From: Algibacter pectinivorans
GTDB lineage: Bacteria > Bacteroidota > Bacteroidia > Flavobacteriales > Flavobacteriaceae
Assembly: GCF_900112595.1 (NCBI RefSeq)
Contig: NZ_FOMI01000002.1
Location: 140,690-204,689 of the forward strand
DNA: 64,000 nucleotides
Direction of reading: 5' to 3'
Made by a program: the position numbers and the translations under genes. The notes beneath the pieces were generated by a model. That model did no database searches and was not told where the DNA came from. It saw only the letters and a program-made list of their open reading frames with translations. This document shows, piece by piece, positions 33,933 to 43,490 of the stretch; position 1 is the first letter of the stretch; each line of letters begins with the position of its first letter.

Positions 33933-36011
33933 TTAACTAACCTGCAACCCATTACTAACACTAGCATCGTCTGGATTTACAAACACCAATTTACCATCGG
34001 GAGTTTCAGTCATTAAAATCATACCCTGACTTTCTACACCTCGTAATGCTCTTGGTGCTAAGTTTACTAATACCGTTACACGTTTACCAACCACTTCTTC
34101 TGCTGTAAAACTTTCGGCAATACCAGAAACAATGGTTCTTGTGTCTATACCAGTATCTACTTTTAGCTTTAAAAGCTTTTTAGTTTTTGGCATTTTTTCG
34201 GCTTCTAAAATAGTACCAACACGAATATCTAATTTTGTAAAATCTTCGAAAGTAATGGTTTCTTTTTGAGGCTCTGTTTTAGCATTGGCTATTTCGTTAG
34301 CTTTTTTACTGGCTTCTAATTTATCTAATTGAAATTGAATGGTTTTGTCTTCAATTTTAGAGAATAATAATTCGGCTTCGCCTATTTTATGTCCTGCAGG
34401 AAGTAAAACATCTTTTGTATTTATTTGGTTCCATGTGTTCTCGATACGATTCTCCTGTCCTGAATTACTAGAACTAACTTTAAGAATACCTTTTAACTTT
34501 GTTGATGTAAACGGTAAAAAAGGCTCGCTTAAGGTTGCTAAAGCAGATGCTATTTGCAATGCCACGTACATAATTGTTTTTGTACGTGCTTCGTCTACTT
34601 TAATCATTTTCCATGGTTCGGCATCGGCTAAATATTTGTTTCCTAGTCGTGCTAAATTCATTAATTCCTGACCAGCCTCTCTAAAACGGTAACGCTCAAT
34701 AGAACTTGCAATAACATCTGGGTATGCTTTTATGGCTGCTAGAGTTTCTGTATCAACATCTGTAAAATCGGCCGGAGTTGGCACAACACCTTCGTAATAT
34801 TTATTGGTTAATACCACAACACGGTTAATAAAATTACCAAAAATGGCTACCAACTCGTTATTGTTTCTAGCTTGAAAATCTTTCCAAGTAAAATCGTTAT
34901 CCTTAGTTTCTGGTGCATTAGCATTTAAAGCATAACGCAAAACATCTTGTTGTCCAGGAAATTCTTCTAAATACTCATGTAACCAAACGGCCCAATTTTT
35001 AGAGGTAGACAGCTTATTGCCTTCTAAATTTAAAAATTCGTTTGCAGGCACGTTATCTGGTAAAATAAAACTGCCTTCGGCTTTTAACATAGCTGGAAAA
35101 ATAATACAGTGGAACACGATATTATCTTTACCAATAAAATGCACTAATTTGGTCTCTTTATCTTTCCAATACGGTTCCCAATCTTTCCCTTCGCGTTTTG
35201 CCCATTCTTTGGTAGATGATATATAACCAATAGGTGCATCAAACCAAACGTAAAGGACTTTGCCTTCGCCACCTTCCGCAGGTACCGGAATACCCCAATC
35301 TAAATCTCTTGTTACCGCTCTAGGACGCAAACCATCGTCTATCCAAGATTTACACTGCCCGTAAACGTTAGATTTCCAATCTTTTTTATGCCCTTCTAAA
35401 ATCCATTCTTTTAAAAATGCCTCGTGCTTATCTAAAGGTAAAAACCAGTGTTTGGTTTGTTTTAAAGTAGGCACATTTCCTGTAATGGCCGATTTAGGGT
35501 TTATTAAATCGGTTGCATTATGGCTTGTTCCGCAGTTTTCACATTGGTCGCCATAGCTTTCTTCATTACCACATTTAGGACAAGTTCCTATTACAAAACG
35601 ATCGGCTAAAAATTGATTGGCCTCGGCATCATATAATTGCTCTGAAGTTTCCTCAATAAATTCACCTTTTGCATCTAAAGTCTTAAAAAACTCTGAAGCT
35701 GTATCATGATGAATTGGAGCCGAGGTACGCGAGTAATTATCGTAGGTAATCCCGAAATCTTCAAACGATTTTTTAATTATTGCATGGTATTTATCTACAA
35801 TATCTTGAGGCGTAACCCCTTCGTTTTTAGCTTTAATGGTAATAGGCACACCATGCTCGTCGCTTCCTCCAATAAGTAAAACGTCGTTTCCTGTTAAACG
35901 CAAATAACGTGCGTAAATATCGGCTGGCACGTACACGCCTGCTAAATGCCCAATATGAATAGGACCGTTAGTATAAGGAAGTGCAGTTGTAATGGTATAT
36001 CTTTTCGGCAT
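33933..36011 (-). CDS. metG: Methionyl-tRNA synthetase
   Basis: From ATG at 36011 (692 residues). Class I synthetase signatures are HIGH (in [10 protein letters not shown]) and the KMSKS variant [11 protein letters not shown]; the zinc knuckle reads [18 protein letters not shown]; the anticodon-binding helical domain follows, and a C-terminal EMAP/Trbp111-type tRNA-binding domain is fused ([18 protein letters not shown] onwards, about residue 590-692). This is the normal form in flavobacteria. A -7 element (minus-strand TACTTTTG at 36034-36041) precedes it. An in-frame earlier start at 36044 overlaps that promoter and is rejected. Confidence 0.97.
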   Translation of the reverse strand: MPKRYTITTALPYTNGPIHIGHLAGVYVPADIYARYLRLTGNDVLLIGGSDEHGVPITIKAKNEGVTPQDIVDKYHAIIKKSFEDFGITYDNYSRTSAPIHHDTASEFFKTLDAKGEFIEETSEQLYDAEANQFLADRFVIGTCPKCGNEESYGDQCENCGTSHNATDLINPKSAITGNVPTLKQTKHWFLPLDKHEAFLKEWILEGHKKDWKSNVYGQCKSWIDDGLRPRAVTRDLDWGIPVPAEGGEGKVLYVWFDAPIGYISSTKEWAKREGKDWEPYWKDKETKLVHFIGKDNIVFHCIIFPAMLKAEGSFILPDNVPANEFLNLEGNKLSTSKNWAVWLHEYLEEFPGQQDVLRYALNANAPETKDNDFTWKDFQARNNNELVAIFGNFINRVVVLTNKYYEGVVPTPADFTDVDTETLAAIKAYPDVIASSIERYRFREAGQELMNLARLGNKYLADAEPWKMIKVDEARTKTIMYVALQIASALATLSEPFLPFTSTKLKGILKVSSSNSGQENRIENTWNQINTKDVLLPAGHKIGEAELLFSKIEDKTIQFQLDKLEASKKANEIANAKTEPQKETITFEDFTKLDIRVGTILEAEKMPKTKKLLKLKVDTGIDTRTIVSGIAESFTAEEVVGKRVTVLVNLAPRALRGVESQGMILMTETPDGKLVFVNPDDASVSNGLQVS

Positions 36012-36033
36012 TGTAATGTCTTTATTTGAGCCG

Positions 36034-36041
36034 CAAAAGTA
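36034..36041 (-). promoter_or_regulatory. -7 promoter element of metG
   Basis: Minus-strand TACTTTTG, 23 bases before the ATG, matches TAnnTTTG. Confidence 0.55.
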
Positions 36042-36113
36042 CACAATTTGAAATCCATATAAAACGAGTATTTATAAATTTTAAACGTGTAAAAAAAAAT
36101 GTACTTTTACCTT

Positions 36114-37130
36114 ATGCTAAGAAACTTTCAAACTTTATACTTGTTTTGCTTTGCTATTTTCTTCGGAATACAACTTAGTAAGGCCCAAAACACAGGAACA
36201 GATAAACCAAACACGACTTTGAAACAACCACCATACTTAAAGGCAGGCGACACTGTTGCTATTGTAGCGCCTTCTGGAATTTTAAAAAATAGAGAAGACG
36301 AAATTAAGCAAGCGCAAGACCTTTTAAAACGTTGGGGTTTCCACTCGGTAGTTGGTAAACATGTGTTTAATGCCGAAAATCATTTTGCTGGAACGGACGA
36401 TGAGCGTTGCGAAGATTTACAAAAAGCAATGGACGACCCTAAAATTAGTGCCATTTGGTGCGCTCGTGGTGGCTACGGCACAGTTAGAATTTTAGATAAG
36501 TTGAATTTTAAACTATTTAATAAACACCCTAAATGGCTAATTGGGTATTCTGATATTACAGCACTACATAACCAAATACACAACCAAGGTGTTGAGAGCT
36601 TACACGCCATAATGTGCGTAAGCTTACCAAAGGATGAGTTAGAAATTGAAGCTAGTATTGCTACGTTTAAAAATGCCCTTTTTGGAGCACCTTTAAAGTA
36701 TACTTTAGAAGGCTCTACCTATAATAAAACGGGACAAGCTTCGGGGCAATTAGTAGGCGGAAATCTTACCTTGTTGCATACAATGTTAGGTTCGGATACG
36801 AGTATTAACACCAAAGAAAAAATATTATTTATTGAGGAGATTGGCGAGTATAAATACCACATAGACCGCATGCTACAAAGTTTAAAACGTGCAGGCTATT
36901 TTGATAATTGTAAGGGTGTAATTGTTGGTGGCATGAGTAAAATGCGAACCAACACTACATTATGGGGAACATCGGTTGAGCAACTTATACTTGATGCTCT
37001 AGCCGATTACAGCTTTCCTATTGCTTTTAACATGCCGGCAGGACACGATAAAGACAATAGAGCTTTAATTTTAGGTAGAACCATAAACTTATTGGTGAGT
37101 AAAACAAATTCTACTATTGTTTTCGAGTAA
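36114..37130 (+). CDS. LD-carboxypeptidase (peptidase family S66)
   Basis: An exported S66 peptidase of 338 residues from ATG at 36114 (an in-frame ATG at 36099 is possible). A signal peptide (FQTLYLFCFAIFFGIQLSKA) precedes the mature enzyme. Motifs: VAIVAPSGIL at the N-terminus, WCARGGYGTVRILDKL, and the nucleophile block LIGYSDITALH, with the later Glu and His of the triad in ILFIEEIGEYKYHID and MPAGHDKDNRALILG. S66 enzymes cleave the L-D bond of murein tetrapeptides during peptidoglycan recycling; MccF-like activity is an alternative. Confidence 0.92.
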   Translation: MLRNFQTLYLFCFAIFFGIQLSKAQNTGTDKPNTTLKQPPYLKAGDTVAIVAPSGILKNREDEIKQAQDLLKRWGFHSVVGKHVFNAENHFAGTDDERCEDLQKAMDDPKISAIWCARGGYGTVRILDKLNFKLFNKHPKWLIGYSDITALHNQIHNQGVESLHAIMCVSLPKDELEIEASIATFKNALFGAPLKYTLEGSTYNKTGQASGQLVGGNLTLLHTMLGSDTSINTKEKILFIEEIGEYKYHIDRMLQSLKRAGYFDNCKGVIVGGMSKMRTNTTLWGTSVEQLILDALADYSFPIAFNMPAGHDKDNRALILGRTINLLVSKTNSTIVFE

Positions 37131-37225
37131 ACAAAACGAGTATTTAAACATCTTATCTAGTATTTTTAATTGTTAATAAAGGATGCTATAACCTTGCATT
37201 TTTAATTATTAAAAATATACCCTAA

Positions 37226-37465
37226 ATGAAGAACAAATTACAAGTACTATTTGTAGCCATAACCCTTTTGGTTACTATAGGCGCGCAAGCTAACGATCGT
37301 ATAAACTCGAGTTTAAACTTAAGCAATCCAGATGTACGCAAGTGTTTAATAGAATCGACTGAAAGTGAAGGTTGGAAAATGGCAGCTTTGTACTACGACG
37401 CAAACAAAAAATTAGTAATGATATTTGAAAAAGGTGAAGACAGCAAAACCTATATAAGCAAATAG
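37226..37465 (+). CDS. Small secreted hypothetical protein
   Basis: A 79-residue protein with a clear signal peptide (MKNKLQVLFVAITLLVTIGAQA) and a 57-residue mature part with one Cys (RKCLIESTESEGW) and a beta-like tail KLVMIFEKGEDSK. I recognise no family. A terminator hairpin lies 25 bases downstream. Confidence 0.7.
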   Translation: MKNKLQVLFVAITLLVTIGAQANDRINSSLNLSNPDVRKCLIESTESEGWKMAALYYDANKKLVMIFEKGEDSKTYISK

Positions 37466-37489
37466 AGTGCTAAATATATAATAGTTTAC

Positions 37490-37527
37490 AAACCAGTTAT
37501 TCATTTAAATGATTAGCTGGTTTTTTT
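37490..37527. terminator. Terminator between convergent genes
   Basis: AAACCAG and CTGGTTT close an imperfect stem with TCATTTAAATGA in its centre, followed by a T run on the plus strand. Confidence 0.7.
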
Positions 37528-37536
37528 ACTCCTTAA

Positions 37537-37989
37537 TTATACTCCAAATTGATTTAAATGATGGTCTAAATGCTTATAAAACATAGTGTTCCATTCTTGA
37601 GTAGATAGAAGCCCAAAGGAATGTGATTCCTTACCATTAAAATGCTGCTCGCCTAAACCTTGCACCTTCCACAAATAATCTGTTAATCGTGCTTTTTCTT
37701 CCACAAAATTCTTAGCGTCTGATATTACAAATTGTGGTGCCGTACGGCTATTCTTTTTATAAGGCTTATTACCTACAACGATGTTTTTTACAAATAACTT
37801 GAGCATTAATTTGGTAAACCCTTTTGGTTTTGGGTGTTTATCATCGAAAATCATTTCGTAGGTTACATTGCAATGTGCTAACATTTGGTCTGCACTCATT
37901 TTACCCCATAAGGGTTGTGCTGTTGGCGACAGGTTGTTAATTCTATTCACTACGGCTTCAGTTTCTTTAGTATCAAAAATATTCTTCAT
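37537..37989 (-). CDS. DUF1569 (DinB-like) protein
   Basis: A 150-residue protein matching DUF1569: LSPTAQPLWGKMSADQMLAHC at the N-terminus, where the WGKMSxxQMLxHC block is diagnostic, then a helical core and HSFGLLSTQEWNTMFYKHLDHHLNQF at the end with the metal-type histidines. It belongs to the DinB-like four-helix superfamily; its function is not known. It is monocistronic and convergent with the small secreted protein. Confidence 0.88.
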   Translation of the reverse strand: MKNIFDTKETEAVVNRINNLSPTAQPLWGKMSADQMLAHCNVTYEMIFDDKHPKPKGFTKLMLKLFVKNIVVGNKPYKKNSRTAPQFVISDAKNFVEEKARLTDYLWKVQGLGEQHFNGKESHSFGLLSTQEWNTMFYKHLDHHLNQFGV

Positions 37990-38181
37990 AATAATAAATT
38001 AAGTAGGTTAAAAGGCATGCACTGCAATTTATTTATTTTATCTAAAATTATAAAAATAATAAGTCAAGTTTTAAATTAAATCGACATTTAACTTTTTATT
38101 TGAGTTAACATCTAATTGATATACACTAATGTTTACTATTTTCTTACGGTAGCTTTGTATTGAACATAAAAACACACAAAC

Positions 38182-38334
38182 ATGTCTATTTTAACTATTG
38201 TATTAAGTATTTTATTACCACCTGTAGCTGTTGCTATGAAACACGGAGTAGGAACCACTTTACTAATAAGCATTTTACTTACAATTTTAGGTTGGTTTCC
38301 GGGTGTAATTCATGCACTAATAGTAAATAAATAA
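38182..38334 (+). CDS. YqaE/Pmp3-family membrane peptide
   Basis: A 50-residue hydrophobic protein with two membrane helices: ILTIVLSILLPPVAVAM, which holds the LPP motif of Pmp3 proteins, and LLISILLTILGWFPGVIHAL with the LGWxPGVIHA motif. Pmp3/YqaE proteins respond to salt or membrane stress. A -7 element TAGCTTTG is found at 38151-38158. A second small membrane protein follows 26 bases later. Confidence 0.9.
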   Translation: MSILTIVLSILLPPVAVAMKHGVGTTLLISILLTILGWFPGVIHALIVNK

Positions 38335-38360
38335 GATATTAATTTTAAAAATATAACACC

Positions 38361-38528
38361 ATGAAAAAAGGAAAAGAAAATTTTGAATTTGTAAAAGAAT
38401 CTGATGACGACAAAGGAAATTATATTCTACAAAAAGATACAACCACAAAAAAAACAACCACTTTTGTAGTTATTGTTTTAGCTATATTAATTGTAGCAGT
38501 AGCAGCTACTAGCTTCTTTTTAAACTAA
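38361..38528 (+). CDS. Small single-span membrane protein
   Basis: A 55-residue protein with a hydrophilic N-terminus (MKKGKENFEFVKESDDDKG) and one C-terminal membrane helix (FVVIVLAILIVAVAATSFF). It follows the Pmp3-type gene closely and is followed by a terminator, so the pair is probably a small operon. No known family is recognised. Confidence 0.7.
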   Translation: MKKGKENFEFVKESDDDKGNYILQKDTTTKKTTTFVVIVLAILIVAVAATSFFLN

Positions 38529-38534
38529 TTGTAC

Positions 38535-38560
38535 AAAATTCCTGCGCAGGCAGGAATTTT
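38535..38560. terminator. Bidirectional terminator
   Basis: AAAATTCCTGC-GCAG-GCAGGAATTTT, a perfect 11-bp stem between convergent genes. Confidence 0.8.
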
Positions 38561-39335
38561 AGAATCCACGCTCCTTCTGGATTTGCTCGTAGGCAGCTTG
38601 CACTTGTCTAAATTTTTCTTCGGCACCTTTTTGGTGCTCTTTACCTAAATGAATAACCTTATCTGGATGGTACTTTTTAGCCATTTTACGGTAGGCTTTT
38701 TTAATCTCATCAACCGTAGCACTTTTAGTAATTTCTAAAACTTTATAAGCATTATCACTGCTATTATAAAACATAGCTTTAATACTTTCGTAATCGCGAG
38801 AGCTAATACTTAAATAACCTGCTATGGTATAAATTTGCTTAACCTCATCTTCGGTTACTACGCCATCGGCTTTTGCAATTCCAAATAGAAAGTGCATAAG
38901 TTGTAATCGCGATGGATGATCCATCATTTGGCGAATTTGCAAACATACGGGCCTAAGCGAAACACTTTGCTTGCTTATATTTTTAAATAGTTTAAAAGCT
39001 TGGTTTGCACGCTCTTTACCGTACATATTTAAAAACTGCTGGCGCACAAAATCTAATTCCTTTTGGTCTTGCTTACCATCGGCTTTTATAATTACCGACG
39101 CTAAAATGAGTAAACTTACTTCAAAATCGCCCGATTGGGTTTGTGGCCGTTGCCTAGGTTGTGTTCTGTAGGTTGTTCTACCTTGGGTTTTGGTTTGTCT
39201 ATCTCCTAAAAGCGATCCCCCATTTCCATCAGCCATAGCATCTACAACACTACCTAAAGCTAAACCTATTATTGCCCCAATGGGACCACCAAAAGACCAG
39301 CCTATAGAGGCGCCTATCCATTTTGAAAAACTCAT
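38559..39335 (-). CDS. DjlA-like TerB-DnaJ protein
   Basis: A 258-residue protein with a glycine-rich N-terminal membrane segment ([20 protein letters not shown]), a TerB-like helical domain (about 70-180, [22 protein letters not shown] and [15 protein letters not shown]), and a C-terminal J domain with [17 protein letters not shown], where the HPD motif stimulates DnaK ATPase. Order and length match DjlA, a membrane-anchored DnaK co-chaperone. A Gln/Arg-rich linker ([18 protein letters not shown]) joins the first two parts. Confidence 0.92.
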   Translation of the reverse strand: MSFSKWIGASIGWSFGGPIGAIIGLALGSVVDAMADGNGGSLLGDRQTKTQGRTTYRTQPRQRPQTQSGDFEVSLLILASVIIKADGKQDQKELDFVRQQFLNMYGKERANQAFKLFKNISKQSVSLRPVCLQIRQMMDHPSRLQLMHFLFGIAKADGVVTEDEVKQIYTIAGYLSISSRDYESIKAMFYNSSDNAYKVLEITKSATVDEIKKAYRKMAKKYHPDKVIHLGKEHQKGAEEKFRQVQAAYEQIQKERGF

Positions 39336-39410
39336 GTAATTATTTTATTTTTAATACGACCTAAATATAACATTGTTAGTCGAATATTTAACTGTTTTGT
39401 TACATTTCTA

Positions 39411-39535
39411 AAGCGTTAAGGATATAAGCGGTATCCTTTTTTTCTTTTTCTACAAAAAAGACCCGCCTGCCGACAGACAGGTACCGCGGATAGCCTGACC
39501 TTATAACGCCATAAGCGTTTTAAGGGAACGCCCAA
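39411..39535. repeat. Dispersed intergenic element, copy iv
   Basis: Starts GCGTTAAGGAT, continues GCGGTATCCTTTTTTT, a short palindromic centre and AAAAAAGACCCGCCTGCC, then ATAGCCTGACC and GGGAACGCCCAA. These blocks parallel copies iii and v with substitutions. Lies between the divergent DjlA-like and bacilliredoxin genes. Confidence 0.65.
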
Positions 39536-39558
39536 AGCATAATTGCACGATTTTTGAT

Positions 39559-39566
39559 TAACTTTG
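39559..39566 (+). promoter_or_regulatory. -7 promoter element of the bacilliredoxin gene
   Basis: TAACTTTG, 38 bases before the ATG, matches TAnnTTTG. Confidence 0.5.
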
Positions 39567-39603
39567 CACAAATATTAATTATCAAAATAAAAAAAATAAA
39601 AAT

Positions 39604-40014
39604 ATGTATCCAGCAGAATTAGTAAAACCAATGCGTGAGGACTTAACCAAAGTAGGTTTTGAAGAATTACATACTGCCGAGGCTGTTGATGCTGCCTTAG
39701 CTAAAGTAGGAACAACATTAGTAGTTGTAAATTCGGTTTGTGGTTGTGCAGCAGCAAATGCGCGTCCAGGTGCTAGAAAGAGTTTAGAAAATGCTAAAAA
39801 ACCAGACCATATTGTAACGGTTTTTGCAGGTGTTGATAAAGAGGCTGTTGATGCAGCTCGTGGCCATATGGTTCCGTTTCCTCCAAGTTCACCTTGTATG
39901 GCGTTGTTTAAAGATGGCGAATTAGTGCACATGTTAGAGCGCCATCATATTGAAGGTCGTCCTGCAGAATTAATTGCAGAAAACCTTGTTGATGCTTACA
40001 ACGACCACTGTTAA
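39604..40014 (+). CDS. BrxA/BrxB-family bacilliredoxin
   Basis: A 136-residue protein with the bacilliredoxin CGC active site in VVNSVCGCAAANARPG (about residues 43-45) and the C-terminal block VDKEAVDAARGHMVPFPPSSPC and HMLERHHIEGR. Bacilliredoxins remove bacillithiol from mixed disulfides in organisms that make that thiol, including many Bacteroidota. Length is typical for the family. A terminator lies 59 bases downstream. Confidence 0.93.
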   Translation: MYPAELVKPMREDLTKVGFEELHTAEAVDAALAKVGTTLVVVNSVCGCAAANARPGARKSLENAKKPDHIVTVFAGVDKEAVDAARGHMVPFPPSSPCMALFKDGELVHMLERHHIEGRPAELIAENLVDAYNDHC

Positions 40015-40072
40015 AAAGACCTCCTGCTTTATCGCTCTTTAAAAACAAAGAAAGATTAGCCGAGAAAAATAT

Positions 40073-40100
40073 AAAAACCACGATTTAGTCGTGGTTTTTT
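40073..40100 (+). terminator. Terminator of the bacilliredoxin gene
   Basis: AAAAACCACGA-TTTAG-TCGTGGTTTTTT, perfect stem with T tract. Confidence 0.88.
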
Positions 40101-40155
40101 AGTTTTACACGCAACCCTTTTTAAACTTTAACATCTATTAGTTAAATTATAAACG

Positions 40156-40551
40156 ATGAAAAAGCCTTTCTCAACATTTGTTTTAGTGACGTTTTGCTTA
40201 TTATTATTGTCTACACAATGTGATGATGATACGGGTTTATCTCAAGAAGATGAAGCCCAAGAATTGGCATTTTTAAAACTTGAAATTGAAGATTTAGCTA
40301 GCACATCGGTTTGTGGAAATGGTTTTGAATGTACATATATTGCCTTGGGCAGCAAGCCTTGTGGTGGCCCTTGGAGTTATTTAATTTACTCGACATCTAT
40401 TGATACCGAATTACTTGAGCAATTGGTTGAGGATTATAACAAAAAAGAATCGCTCTATAATAAAACATGGGGTATGGCCTCGGATTGTGCTGTTGCTATA
40501 CCTCCAACTACGGTAAGTTGCGAAAATAATGCTTGCGTTGCTGTGTACTAA
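40156..40551 (+). CDS. Hypothetical Cys-rich lipoprotein
   Basis: A 131-residue predicted lipoprotein (lipobox LLSTQC, Cys22). The mature part holds several paired Cys (SVCGNGFECTYI, SKPCGGPW, ASDCAVAIP, SCENNACVAVY), suggesting disulfides. I do not recognise a named family. It is followed after 24 bases by the acyltransferase gene. Confidence 0.75.
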   Translation: MKKPFSTFVLVTFCLLLLSTQCDDDTGLSQEDEAQELAFLKLEIEDLASTSVCGNGFECTYIALGSKPCGGPWSYLIYSTSIDTELLEQLVEDYNKKESLYNKTWGMASDCAVAIPPTTVSCENNACVAVY

Positions 40552-40575
40552 AACATAGTTTATTATTTTTGGGGC

Positions 40576-41313
40576 ATGTTAAAACTATTGTCCTATCCAT
40601 TATCGGTTATCTACTATTTGTTTTTTGGATTAACACTGATTGTGTTTCATCCAATACAGTGGTTTTGTTTTAATGTTTTTGGAAAAAAAATACACCAACT
40701 AAGCGTTTATGTGCTTCAATTTTGTTTAATGCGCTGTGCTAATATTTTAGGCACTCGGTTTTCGTTTATAAACGAGCACAATATAGAGCCTAACCGCCCA
40801 TTAATTATTGTTGCCAACCACCAAAGTTTACACGACATTTATCCTTTAACTTGGTATATGCGTAAACGAAACCCCAAGTTTATTAGCAAAATAGAATTAG
40901 GCAAAGGCATACCAAGTGTATCGTATAACTTACGCCACGGTGGTGCCGCGTTAATAGACAGAAAAAACCCAAGACAATCCCTACCGGCGCTAATGAAATT
41001 TGGCGAGTTTATTGAAGAAAACAACTATGCTGCTGTTATTTTTCCAGAAGGCACACGAAGTAAGGATGGCACGGTAAAACCGTTTCAAAGAAAAGGCTTA
41101 GAGATTTTATTTAAAAAAATACCATCGGCGTTAATAGTGCCTGTTAGTATAAATAATTCCTGGAAAATGTTACGATATGGAAAATTCCCTATGGGATTAG
41201 GCAATCATCTTAAATTTACTGTACATAAACCCATAGATTTAGCTATATTTGTTAATAAGGAAGATCTTATTGAAACTGTTGAATCGACCATAAAAAACCA
41301 CATTAAAAATTAA
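40576..41313 (+). CDS. Lysophospholipid acyltransferase (PlsC-type)
   Basis: A 245-residue membrane acyltransferase: N-terminal hydrophobic segment (YYLFFGLTLIVFHPIQWF), then the catalytic NHQSLHD (HX4D, His82 and Asp87) and FPEGTRS near residue 155, which binds glycerol phosphate. These are the PlsC family signatures for making phosphatidic acid from lysophosphatidate. The acyl-ACP desaturase gene begins 12 bases downstream, giving a lipid-synthesis pair. Confidence 0.93.
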   Translation: MLKLLSYPLSVIYYLFFGLTLIVFHPIQWFCFNVFGKKIHQLSVYVLQFCLMRCANILGTRFSFINEHNIEPNRPLIIVANHQSLHDIYPLTWYMRKRNPKFISKIELGKGIPSVSYNLRHGGAALIDRKNPRQSLPALMKFGEFIEENNYAAVIFPEGTRSKDGTVKPFQRKGLEILFKKIPSALIVPVSINNSWKMLRYGKFPMGLGNHLKFTVHKPIDLAIFVNKEDLIETVESTIKNHIKN

Positions 41314-41325
41314 ACTAGGTAAAAT

Positions 41326-42327
41326 ATGTCTTTAAAGAATAAAAGATTAGAGGTGATGAAGTTTTTGGAAAAAGACGTGGATGCGCTAATGGAAAAATAT
41401 TTAATTCCAATAGACAGCATCTGGCAACCATCGGATTTTTTACCAAATTCTGAAACTACAGATGAGTCTTTTTTTGAAGATGTTAAGGAAATTCGCGAGT
41501 TAGCTAAAGATTTACCATACGATTTTTGGGTGGTTTTAGTAGGCGATATGATTACTGAAGAAGCACTACCAACTTACGAATCGTGGTTAATGGATGTTGA
41601 AGGTGTAGACCAAATTGAAAACGGTGGAAATGGCTGGGGAAAATGGGTGCGCCAATGGACTGGAGAAGAAAACAGACATGGCGATGTGCTTAACAAGTAC
41701 TTATACCTTTCGGGACGTGTTAACATGAAGGAAATTGAAAAAACCACACAACACCTTATTACAGATGGTTTTGATATTGGTACAGACCGAGATCCATACA
41801 AAAACTTTGTATATACTAGTTTTCAAGAACTGGCAACTTATATTTCGCATAACCGTGTAGCTAAAATTGCAAAAGATTATGGCAATAAACGTTTATCGAA
41901 AATGTGTAAAATTATTTCTGGAGACGAAATGCGCCACCACCACGCCTACTCTGAGTTTGTAGAGCGCATTTTTAAAGTAGACCCTAGCCAAATGATGATG
42001 GCTTTTCATTATATGATGAAACAAAAAATTACCATGCCTGCTCACTTTTTAAGAGAATCTGGTGGTAAAGCAAGTTCTGCCTTCGAGGAGTTTTCTAACA
42101 CAGCACAGCGTATTGGTGTTTACACATCGAACGATTACGTAGATATTTTACAAAAACTAATTAACCGTTGGGAAATTGATAAAATTACAGGATTAACCGA
42201 TGAAGCTGAAAAAGCTCGAGATTATTTAATGAAACTTCCAGCAAGAATGTATCGCTTATCTGAGCGCATGAAAATTCCGGAAAACTCGTTCCAATTTAAG
42301 TGGGTTGAGCCTGCTATTATAAAATAA
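41326..42327 (+). CDS. Acyl-ACP desaturase
   Basis: A 333-residue soluble di-iron desaturase (FA_desaturase_2). The two EExxH-type iron motifs are GEENRHGDVL (EENRH) and GDEMRHHHAYSEF (DEMRH); the surrounding WTGEENRHGDVLNKYLYLS is typical of stearoyl-ACP 9-desaturases. The enzyme puts a double bond into acyl-ACP using O2 and ferredoxin. It follows the PlsC gene and probably shares its transcript. Regiospecificity cannot be read. Confidence 0.94.
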   Translation: MSLKNKRLEVMKFLEKDVDALMEKYLIPIDSIWQPSDFLPNSETTDESFFEDVKEIRELAKDLPYDFWVVLVGDMITEEALPTYESWLMDVEGVDQIENGGNGWGKWVRQWTGEENRHGDVLNKYLYLSGRVNMKEIEKTTQHLITDGFDIGTDRDPYKNFVYTSFQELATYISHNRVAKIAKDYGNKRLSKMCKIISGDEMRHHHAYSEFVERIFKVDPSQMMMAFHYMMKQKITMPAHFLRESGGKASSAFEEFSNTAQRIGVYTSNDYVDILQKLINRWEIDKITGLTDEAEKARDYLMKLPARMYRLSERMKIPENSFQFKWVEPAIIK

Positions 42328-42346
42328 AATTCCAAAAAACATAAAA

Positions 42347-42374
42347 CTCTAAACACCAAAAACAGTGTTTAGAG
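42347..42374 (+). promoter_or_regulatory. Hairpin without T tract behind the desaturase gene
   Basis: CTCTAAACAC pairs perfectly with GTGTTTAGAG across an 8-base loop. It is followed by AAGGAG, not by T, so it is not a classical terminator; it stands 23 bases before a TTG start and may shape that gene's leader. Confidence 0.5.
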
Positions 42375-42397
42375 AAGGAGTTTAATAGACAATACAA

Positions 42398-42736
42398 TTG
42401 GTTAATTACAATAATAAACGTTTTAGACCTGTTTCTACTTCTTATAACAGCGAAACCACTTCGGCTACAATTTTTGTTTATAAACAAAATGGATCTATTT
42501 TAACTTCAAACTTTAGTGGCGGTAATATTATAGAAGGGCATTTAATTGGTTTGGTTAATGAAGATGGCATTATCAATATGCGATACCATCAAGTAAATAA
42601 AAAAAGCGAGTTAATGACAGGTACTTGTATTTCTACCCCAAAAATTAACCCAAACGGAAAAATAACACTTTACGAAAATTGGCAGTGGACCTCTAGCAAT
42701 CTATCAAAAGGCTCCTCAATTCTAGAAGAAATTTAA
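42398..42736 (+). CDS. Conserved hypothetical protein often mislabelled N-acetylglutamate synthase
   Basis: A 112-residue all-beta-looking protein (SATIFVYKQNGSILTSNFSG, GHLIGLVNEDGIINMRYHQ, KITLYENWQWTS). Database relatives, as I remember them, carry the label n-acetylglutamate synthase without evidence; no such catalytic domain is visible. The start is TTG at 42398, giving MVNYNNKRF, which is the expected family N-terminus. An AAGGAG stands 18 bases upstream, rather far. It ends 5 bases before the HD-domain gene. Confidence 0.75.
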   Translation: MVNYNNKRFRPVSTSYNSETTSATIFVYKQNGSILTSNFSGGNIIEGHLIGLVNEDGIINMRYHQVNKKSELMTGTCISTPKINPNGKITLYENWQWTSSNLSKGSSILEEI

Positions 42737-42741
42737 TACCC

Positions 42742-43404
42742 ATGACACCAGAAGATATTATAAACAAAACCAAAATTTTTGTTCAGGAAGAATTAATTAA
42801 TGCTGAAGGTGGGCACGATTGGTTTCATATAGAACGGGTGTATAAAAACAGCCTATTAATTGCAAAGGCAGAACCTGTAGACACTTTTGTTGTTGCACTA
42901 GGCGCTTTACTTCATGATATTGCCGATAGTAAATTTCATAATGGCGATGAAACCATAGGACCCAAAAAAGCACGAGAATTTCTCTTTAAACTTAATGTAG
43001 ACTCCAAAACCATAAAACATGTGGTAAATATTATTGAAAACATTTCGTTTAAAACTAGCTTATCCACTAATAATGCAACAGCTTTTAGGTCGCCAGAACT
43101 AAATGTCGTGCAAGATGCCGACCGGCTAGATGCTATAGGCGCCATTGGTATAGCACGCTGTTTTAACTATGGAGGCTTTAAAAATAGAGCGCTTTATAAT
43201 CCCTATATTGCACCAAATCTTAACATGACTAAAGCAGAATATAAAAACTCCACTGCGCCAACTATAAATCATTTTTACGAAAAACTCTTATTGCTAAAAG
43301 ATAAAATGAATACTAAAACAGGTAAAAAATTGGCAAATGCACGCCATGAGTATATGCTAGACTTCTTAAAGCAATTTTATAGCGAGTGGAATGGCCAGAA
43401 GTAA
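42742..43404 (+). CDS. HD-domain phosphohydrolase
   Basis: A 220-residue HD-superfamily protein: HDWFHIERVYKNSLLI holds the first metal-type His, GALLHDIADSKFH the HD doublet, and VQDADRLDAIGAIGIARCF the last Asp with the typical ADRLDAIGAIG motif. Close relatives are YedJ-like phosphohydrolases acting on nucleotides or unknown phosphoesters. It follows the preceding gene at 5 bases, so both are likely cotranscribed. Substrate unknown. Confidence 0.92.
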   Translation: MTPEDIINKTKIFVQEELINAEGGHDWFHIERVYKNSLLIAKAEPVDTFVVALGALLHDIADSKFHNGDETIGPKKAREFLFKLNVDSKTIKHVVNIIENISFKTSLSTNNATAFRSPELNVVQDADRLDAIGAIGIARCFNYGGFKNRALYNPYIAPNLNMTKAEYKNSTAPTINHFYEKLLLLKDKMNTKTGKKLANARHEYMLDFLKQFYSEWNGQK

Positions 43405-43490
43405 ATACATAGCTAGTAGGCCACTAACTGTAATACAATTTTAATGTACATAATAAAAAGGAATACTTTATTACATTGTAAACCTTAGTA

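Noticed and set aside
33536-33940. 134-codon plus-strand frame
   Set aside because: Antisense to the four-helix membrane protein gene; no independent support.
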